Positions 7,781-11,980 of a DNA stretch of 11,980 nt are shown piece after piece (within the stretch, counting starts at the first letter, position 1; each line of letters starts with the position of its first letter). This DNA comes from Saccoglossus kowalevskii (Eukaryota; Hemichordata; Enteropneusta; Harrimaniidae). Location: positions 46,248 through 58,227 of the forward strand of contig NW_003151792.1 in NCBI RefSeq assembly GCF_000003605.2, written 5' to 3'. The position numbers and the translations under genes were made by a program. Below the pieces are notes generated by a model. The model saw only the letters and a list, made by a program, of their open reading frames with translations, did not search any database and was not told where the DNA came from.

Positions 7781-8600
7781 AAATGTGATGATTACTACTT
7801 GAAATATCAAAAGCTGAAAATTAATTAATTATGCAAATTAGGTAATTAATATGTACTGATATTAGCCTAAAAACTATCAGGTTTGTGCAGTGTCCTATGA
7901 CATCTATGTACCAAGTTTCATTGAAATGTGATGATTACTACTTGAAATATCAAAAGCTGAAAATTAATTAATTATGCAAATTAGGTAATTAATATGTACT
8001 GAGATTACACTAAAAACTATCATGTCTGTGCAGTGTCCTATGACATCTATGTACTAAGTTTTATTGAAATGTGATGATTACTACTTGAAATATCAAAAGC
8101 TGAAAATTAATTAATTATGCAAATTAGGTAATTAATATGTACTGATATTACCCTAAAAACTATCAAGTCTGTGCAGTGTTCTATGATATCTATGTACCAA
8201 ATTTTATTGAAATGTGATGATTAGTACTTGAGATATCAGTGGAAAAGCCAAACATTGATTAATCATTATGCAAATTAGGTAATTAATATTGCACAGATTT
8301 TTACCCAAAACTAATCAAATCCGCACAGAGCATCTATGTGCCAAGTTTCATCAAAATCCAATGAGTGGTTCTTTAGACATCAGTGGAACAGTCATGGAAC
8401 AGCTAAAAATCAGCTAATTATCATGCAAATTAGGTAATTAATATGCATGAATTTTTACTAAAACCTAATCAAATCTGCACAGAGCATCTATGTGCCAAGT
8501 TTCATCAAAATCCAATGAGTGGTTCTTTAGATATCAGTAAACAGTCATGGAACAGCTAAAAATCAGCTAATTATCATGCAAATTAGGTAATTATTATGCA
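7781..8600 (-). repeat. 143-bp tandem repeat array, six units
   Basis: The core ATGCAAATTAGGTAATTA (one final base differs in the last copy's extension) starts at 7831, 7974, 8117, 8268, 8423 and 8576. The first three spacings are exactly 143, 143 and then 151, 155 and 153 bp. Units 1-3 are nearly identical (few substitutions), which indicates recent amplification. The outer units at 8270-8600 form a second subtype (TTTCATCAAAATCCAATGAG, GTCATGGAACAGCTAAAAAT). Each unit has a perfect POU-type octamer ATGCAAAT beside TAATTA. The array lies in the last KYAT intron and is inverted relative to the related array at 3895-4610. Confidence 0.93.
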
Positions 8601-8771
8601 TGGATTATTCATTTCACATGCTGTCAGATGTTGTGTCTTTACTTGTAGGGTTTTTTGCTGTGAGGCTTTTGATATTTCAAGTAGTAATAACCTCATATTA
8701 TACAGCGTGTAATTTTATGAGAACATAAAAATTTGTTGGCATTACAGAAAGATGCATATAATTCAGCTCAC

Positions 8772-8858
8772 CTTGATGAAGCAGAATCTGATATAATTTG
8801 CTCCTAAATGTTTGTTTTCAGGATTGTAGAAGGCACTTGGTGGGATAGCTCCAATACC
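8772..8858 (-). CDS. KYAT3: Kynurenine aminotransferase (KYAT3-like), penultimate coding exon
   Basis: This is an 87-nt exon of 29 codons, both ends phase 0, between acceptor ATAATCCACAG and donor AAG|GTGAGC. It reads GIGAIPPSAFYNPENKHLG followed by ANYIRFCFIK. AIPxSAFY and YIRFCF(I/V)K are hallmark C-terminal motifs of kynurenine aminotransferases. The Arg of RFCF corresponds to the family's conserved arginine that holds the substrate alpha-carboxylate (Arg398 in human KYAT1). The enzyme transaminates kynurenine and related amino acids to keto acids (yielding kynurenic acid after cyclisation), using PLP. The family usually has Val where this protein has the second Pro of AIPPS. PLP lysine and the N-terminal half are encoded outside the window. 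Confidence 0.95.
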
Positions 8859-9693
8859 CTGTGGATTATAAAGACCAATAATTCAACATATCACATGCTG
8901 AGGCATTTTTTTCCATTTATTTCAGCTATCCTTGGAAGCACTCAGCTGGCAATATGTAATTTTTTTTGTTTGCAAAGTCTGTACCATACTATTATTGAAT
9001 TTCAGTGTAGTGACTAACATGCTAGACATACCAACATGATGCAGTACAGAAATGCTTAGCAAGCTTGTAGGGCAATTGGAGCGAATTCTGAGATGTTCAG
9101 TGAATCAATCAGCCAGTCTACACTTATTTTGACCAATCTATTAGAAGTTGTATTGTTTACATATACTGTAAAATACTTTATTTTCACTTGAAATTAATTT
9201 TTGCTATTTGCGCTAAAGGAATGAACAAATCAAGCAAATATACCATTTTTCCTATATTTTACATTAAACTTGTCAAAAATCAGTGAAAATTAATTACATT
9301 CAAAACACCCAAAAAGTCTTTTCAGCGAAAATTACAACTAAAATAAAGTATTTTCCATTAGTGCATATATATTAGTTGAGATGCAACAGAAAACACTTTT
9401 GATATATAATGCACTGGAATCTATAACAATATATTTATGAAGATAGTGTGTAACTGGAAAATTAATAGTTAGTCAATAATTCATCCACAATGTTTGCATT
9501 TGCATACATAAACATCTGAACATACCAAATGATGTGGTAACACCAACGTCATTTTGACTCGGTATTACATTGATTAAAATTAAAAAATGATGTTGCTTTA
9601 ATTTATTCTGATATATTTATGTACAATATATTTTTCAAGTTTGATCACACTCATTTATTTTCTTGTTCAAATGACAGTTTTTGTTTCACTTAC
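8859..9693 (-). other. KYAT intron (835 bp) containing a MITE-like element
   Basis: The intron lies between exons 9694-9770 and 8772-8858, with donor AAG|GTAAGT and acceptor CCACAG. Apart from the inverted-repeat element at 9166-9363 it is plain AT-rich DNA. A 69-codon + frame at 8808-9017 overlaps the real exon on the other strand and is not a gene. Confidence 0.85.
9166..9363. mobile_element. MITE-like element, 198 bp, with terminal inverted repeats
   Basis: The left arm CTGTAAAATACTTTATTTTC (from 9166) mirrors the right arm, whose reverse complement reads GGAAAATACTTTATTTTAG after a CACTAAT tip. Inside these, (G)AAATTAATTTTTGC and GTAATTTTCGC are also similar. Direct repeats CATATA flank both sides (9160-9165 and 9364-9369) and could be a target-site duplication. 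There is no coding capacity. The TAAAATACTTTATTTTC type of end is common in invertebrate MITEs as far as I recall; the superfamily is not assigned. Confidence 0.7.
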
Positions 9694-9770
9694 CTTCTTC
9701 TTGGTCAAATATCTAACTAATTTATAATCTCTTTGACCATCTCCAAGTTCAGGGTCATTCAAGTCAATGT
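9694..9770 (-). CDS. KYAT3: Kynurenine aminotransferase (KYAT3-like), internal exon
   Basis: This is a 77-nt exon between acceptor TTAATTTCAG and donor AAG|GTAAGT. Two bases (AC) complete the Asp codon begun by G in the exon at 10224, then 25 codons follow: IDLNDPELGDGQRDYKLVRY and LTKKK. This matches the family's DPDL...YD(Y/R)(K/R)FV(K/R)WM segment between the GGYFxxAD strand and the AIPxSAF motif. The acidic loop before RDYK is a few residues shorter than in the vertebrate enzymes I remember. It continues in phase 0 to the exon at 8858. The correct phase at both ends and continuous homology make this exon secure. Confidence 0.93.
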
Positions 9771-10005
9771 CTGAAATTAAGCGTAAGATGCTAATTGTTA
9801 AGTTACCATATTAATTTAGTGCATCTCTAATAACAGTGCACATACATGTAATCCATTTATTGTAAGCTGGATCATCAAGATTCTAATGATAGGTACATGT
9901 CTTTTATTTACATACTAGGTGCTTGTACTACTAATATAAAGATGGTATATGAACCATAGTAATCCAGAGGTAATCTTCTTGAATTAAAAACTGTGTAATG
10001 TACCC

Positions 10006-10110
10006 TGTACCCTGGATGAGTGTGCCACTGACTCAATGGAAAGCAAAATCCACTGTACCCTGGGTGACTGTGTCATAGACTCAATGGGAAGGAAAAATGC
10101 ACTGTACCCA
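10006..10110. repeat. 48-bp minisatellite, two full copies plus a stub
   Basis: TGTACCCTGG(A/G)TGA(G/C)TGTG begins at 10006 and 10054, and TGTACCC again at 10103 (spacings 48 and 49). Shared blocks include GACTCAATGG(A/G)AAG and the tail (T/G)(C/A)CACTGTACCC. Because 48 is a multiple of three, a minus-strand frame (9984-10175) shows a 16-residue repeat of the SIES(V/M)...SRVQ type. It sits inside a KYAT intron and has no independent support as a gene. Confidence 0.8.
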
Positions 10111-10142
10111 ATGTGCTTGTCTGTTATAAAAGTAAAATACAA

Positions 10143-10217
10143 AAAACTTACCACGTGTAAAGTCTGTAGCATCATGCCATCATGAAATAACTTCCTTCTG
10201 GTTTAATAGAAGTTAAA
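10143..10217 (-). pseudogene. Decayed partial duplicate of the 3' end of the adjacent KYAT exon
   Basis: About 75 bp here match 10215-10288, which is the 3' end of the real KYAT exon plus the first intron bases. Both contain the donor ACGTG|GTAAGTTTT, and the offset is 71-72 bp. The copy has roughly ten substitutions and a one-base insertion (GCATCATGCCATC against GCGTCAGCCATC). The insertion shifts the frame and creates TGA shortly after YFMMA. No good acceptor precedes it. It is therefore a dead exon fragment with an intact-looking donor, produced by a local tandem duplication across an exon-intron boundary. Confidence 0.85.
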
Positions 10218-10223
10218 ACTTAC

Positions 10224-10416
10224 CACGTGCAAAGTCTGTAGCGTCAGCCATCATGAAATAACCTCCTTCTGGTATAATAGGAATTAACCCAGCATCTGTC
10301 AGTAATTTAGCCATTCTTTCGCGCTTCTCAAATAACATACTTTGAAGTTCTTTGAAATAACTGTCTGGTTTGTCAAGTCTTGCGATTTCCGTCTCAAATG
10401 CAATGGCAGCAGCTTC
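10224..10416 (-). CDS. KYAT3: Kynurenine aminotransferase (KYAT3-like), first KYAT exon in the window
   Basis: This 193-nt exon holds 64 codons plus one base. Acceptor TTAACACTTGTAG precedes 10416 and donor CGTG|GTAAGT follows 10224. It reads EAAAIAFETEIARLDKPDSY then FKELQSMLFEKRERMAKLL and TDAGLIPIIPEGGYFMMAD, ending ATDFAR. The order EAxAxAFExE, a long helix with (K/E)RxRM..LL, GL.PI.PEGGYF..AD is the C-terminal domain of kynurenine aminotransferase / cysteine-S-conjugate beta-lyase, a fold-type I PLP enzyme of cytosol or mitochondria. With the next three exons it gives about 140 continuous residues with no frameshift or stop, so the gene looks functional. Upstream exons, including the Schiff-base lysine, were sought up to the right edge and not found, so the preceding intron exceeds 1.5 kb. 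KYAT1 cannot be fully excluded. Confidence 0.96.
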
Positions 10417-10595
10417 CTACAAGTGTTAAAAAAGAATGTGGTTGCTTAGGAATAAATTTTACATAATATAAAATTCTACAAATTGAAATTTCACAAAACC
10501 ACTCAAACTTTTCTTCTCATATATAAATGTATATATTAAATAAAACTTGCTGTGCAAAATAACATGATGGAACATCTCAATTTTTCAGGTAATAT

Positions 10596-10940
10596 CAGAG
10601 GTACATTACTTGGGGTTTGCAAGTAGCGTGACATGATACCAAGATCCCGTTTCAATCTCGCTCTCACATAAACGTTCCCAACTCAGAACAATGCACATGC
10701 GCATGCCCAAGGTACATGTAACTAGGATACTGGGAGGTCTAGGTGGATCAAAATACTGCTCACGACATGACGGATTACAAGAACAATATTTTCTGTACAT
10801 TTTCACTATGATAGTGGCGAGACATGTTTTATTGTTTTATTACAAACCACATATGTCATGTCAGAAGGTCATAGCACCAGTCTCGCTATCTACGAGATGA
10901 GACTTAATTGCAAACCCGAAGTACCGGTAATGTACCTCTG
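10596..10940. mobile_element. hAT-like non-autonomous transposon (MITE), 345 bp, with target-site duplication
   Basis: Both ends begin with the same 14 bases in inverted orientation, CAGAGGTACATTAC. After a 6-bp indel (CGGTAC only in the right arm) the similarity continues as ACTT(G/C)GGGTTTGCAA. The element is flanked by the exact 7-bp direct repeat GTAATAT (10589-10595 and 10941-10947), read as a target-site duplication. CAGAGGT-type ends fit the hAT superfamily, although hAT normally makes 8-bp duplications, so the assignment is tentative. The interior has no transposase. It carries a TCTCGTAGATAGCGAGA palindrome near the right end and CpG-containing stretches unlike the flanks. Confidence 0.85.
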
Positions 10941-11064
10941 GTAATATTAAAATATAGTTTTGAAAAAAATATATGATTTCTTATTATTTTCAAAAGGATC
11001 ATGATTTACTTTTTCTCATAGAGACTGTGTAATAGGTGTGTAATATAAATATAAGATTTTCTTG

Positions 11065-11090
11065 AAAAATGGGTTCAATGACCCATTTTT
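11065..11090. repeat. Perfect 10-bp inverted repeat with 6-base loop
   Basis: AAAAATGGGT (11065-11074) and ACCCATTTTT (11081-11090) flank the loop TCAATG. It would form a strong hairpin in RNA or DNA. It sits in the KYAT intron with no associated gene, and bacterial-type terminator function is not expected in this eukaryotic context. Confidence 0.7.
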
Positions 11091-11266
11091 TTGTTTAACA
11101 GATATAATGTAATAATTGTCCAGTGTAGAAAAAATTAGAGAATTCTCAAAGTATTTGTGAAACTGTATCTATCATTTTTAAACAAACTGCCTGTAGTATT
11201 GAGTACTCTTTTTAATTCCTTTAAATGCATGTAGTACCCTGTGAGGTTTTCTTGGTTTTGTGCATA

Positions 11267-11288
11267 ATTTCACTAATTTGTGAAATTT
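11267..11288. repeat. 8-bp inverted repeat with 6-base loop
   Basis: AATTTCAC and GTGAAATT flank TAATTT. This is a simple short hairpin in AT-rich intron DNA, with no other structure linked to it. Confidence 0.5.
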
Positions 11289-11980
11289 CCCATTAGTGCC
11301 AAAGCAAGGTGAAAGATACATATTTATGAACATATAGGTAATGTTGAAATTGTGGTGAACATGTTCTATTGGGAGGAACAGACATAATATGTCACTATGA
11401 TAAACAACTCAATATATGAACTCAGCTGTCATATGAAATCACTAGTCTGGAAATTAGGGCAATAACATTTCTGTTTCCATCATCAGAAGTCCCTTTCACA
11501 TATAATCTGGATTTGTTTTTTGAAAACTGATTCCACAGCAGTCAACAAGCTGACCCATTTCATTTTGACTCAGAATCCCTATAATATCAGTTCTGTTAGA
11601 GCGCACACTGTTATACAGCCCTCAGTGGTAGAAATGGCAATGAACATCTTCACTCCATAATAACTGAGGCAGAATATACTGATGAGACATATTTTTTACA
11701 GTAACTTTAGTTTGACCATACGTAGATACACACCTTGTCACATAAGAACATATGCTAGTTAAATGGGCAAATACTTGTTTGGTATTTGTGGTAATTTACA
11801 ATTATGACATTGTAAGTGAAAAGTGGTAATCCTACTCAATTTCCCAGCCAGAATTTAAATCCAAATGATTGCAAGTTTTAAATAACATTTTTTTTAAATT
11901 CACAATTAATTTGAAAATGTTATATTTCAGGATTATTTTGAGTGGCAAATGTAGACAACTGTGATGAAATGTTTGCTGAC

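Larger units (their letters stand above)
6987..8771 (-). other. Last KYAT intron (1785 bp)
   Basis: The donor is AAG|GTGAGC at 8772/8771 and the acceptor is ACAG|GAG at 6987/6986. The exons on both sides are in phase 0. The intron contains a pyrimidine-rich degenerate repeat (about 7040-7450), unique AT-rich DNA (7450-7780), the 143-bp tandem array (7781-8600), and a short fragment of the same repeat family in the opposite orientation (about 8667-8697). No coding exon is missing here, because the protein reads straight across the junction. Confidence 0.85.
9771..10223 (-). other. KYAT intron (453 bp) with a decayed exon-end duplicate
   Basis: The donor is GTG|GTAAGT at 10224/10223 and the acceptor is at 9771-9772. 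Within it lie a partial duplicate of the upstream exon's 3' end with its own donor (10143-10217) and a 48-bp minisatellite (10006-10110). The rest is unremarkable. Confidence 0.85.
10417..11980 (-). other. Upstream KYAT intron (partial), no exon found
   Basis: The stretch continues from the acceptor at 10417 to the right edge. It contains the hAT-like MITE (10596-10940) and two short hairpins (11065-11090 and 11267-11288). I searched the minus strand for the family's preceding segments (GWK(L/V)GW and the following Q.VHQN-type motif) and saw none. The two overlapping frames at 10606-10900 lie within the MITE. Confidence 0.7.

Noticed and set aside
7781-8600. CRISPR-like array, because of regular spacing
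   Set aside because: The whole 143-bp unit is repeated, not a short repeat with unique spacers, and the context is a eukaryotic intron.
8808-9017. 69-codon + frame
   Set aside because: It is antisense to the confirmed KYAT exon at 8772-8858 and shows nothing of its own.
9984-10175. 63-codon minus frame with a 16-residue repeat
   Set aside because: It is produced by the 48-bp minisatellite and a fragment of the decayed exon duplicate inside a KYAT intron.
10606-10900. Two overlapping frames on opposite strands
   Set aside because: Both lie inside the hAT-like MITE and show no transposase or other protein features.

Overview
The window looks like nuclear DNA of an invertebrate animal, most likely a marine deuterostome or lophotrochozoan. 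It is AT-rich, its coding sequence is split into short GT-AG exons, and the introns and spacers are full of small inverted-repeat elements and tandem repeats. No bacterial, organellar or viral gene is visible. The species cannot be fixed from sequence alone.

Two protein genes are supported, both on the minus strand and arranged head to tail. (1) At the right, the last four coding exons of a pyridoxal-phosphate aminotransferase of the kynurenine aminotransferase / cysteine-S-conjugate beta-lyase family (KYAT, closest to KYAT3) run from 10416 down to a stop at 6921. The exons are 10224-10416, 9694-9770, 8772-8858 and 6921-6986. They join in frame into about 140 C-terminal residues, and the N-terminal exons lie beyond the right edge. 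(2) At the left, a TIR-domain gene has a candidate first exon at 1653-1719 and a TIR exon at 111-596. The TIR exon runs without a stop into an (AATA)n microsatellite that touches the left edge, so the 3' end of this gene is unresolved.

Region by region: 1-100 microsatellite; 111-1719 TIR gene; 1720-3250 AT-rich spacer with no gene recognised; 3251-3385 a small imperfect inverted-repeat element; 3503-3722 a roughly 123-bp tandem duplication; 3866-5882 a 2-kb composite repeat bounded by a 12-bp perfect inverted repeat; 5883-6654 plain spacer; 6655-10416 the KYAT 3' part; 10417-11980 upstream KYAT intron. The KYAT introns hold a 143-bp tandem array (7781-8600), a 198-bp MITE-like element (9166-9363), a 48-bp minisatellite (10006-10110), a decayed duplicate of an exon end (10143-10217) and a 345-bp hAT-like MITE with a 7-bp target-site duplication (10596-10940).

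The two genes have no evident functional link: one is amino-acid/tryptophan metabolism, the other is innate-immune type signalling. The most notable non-genic signal is that the 143-bp repeat family occurs in opposite orientations inside the last KYAT intron and in the 2-kb element beyond the gene's 3' end. The unit types appear in the same outside-to-inside order in both, so the KYAT terminal exon sits between two large inverted arms.
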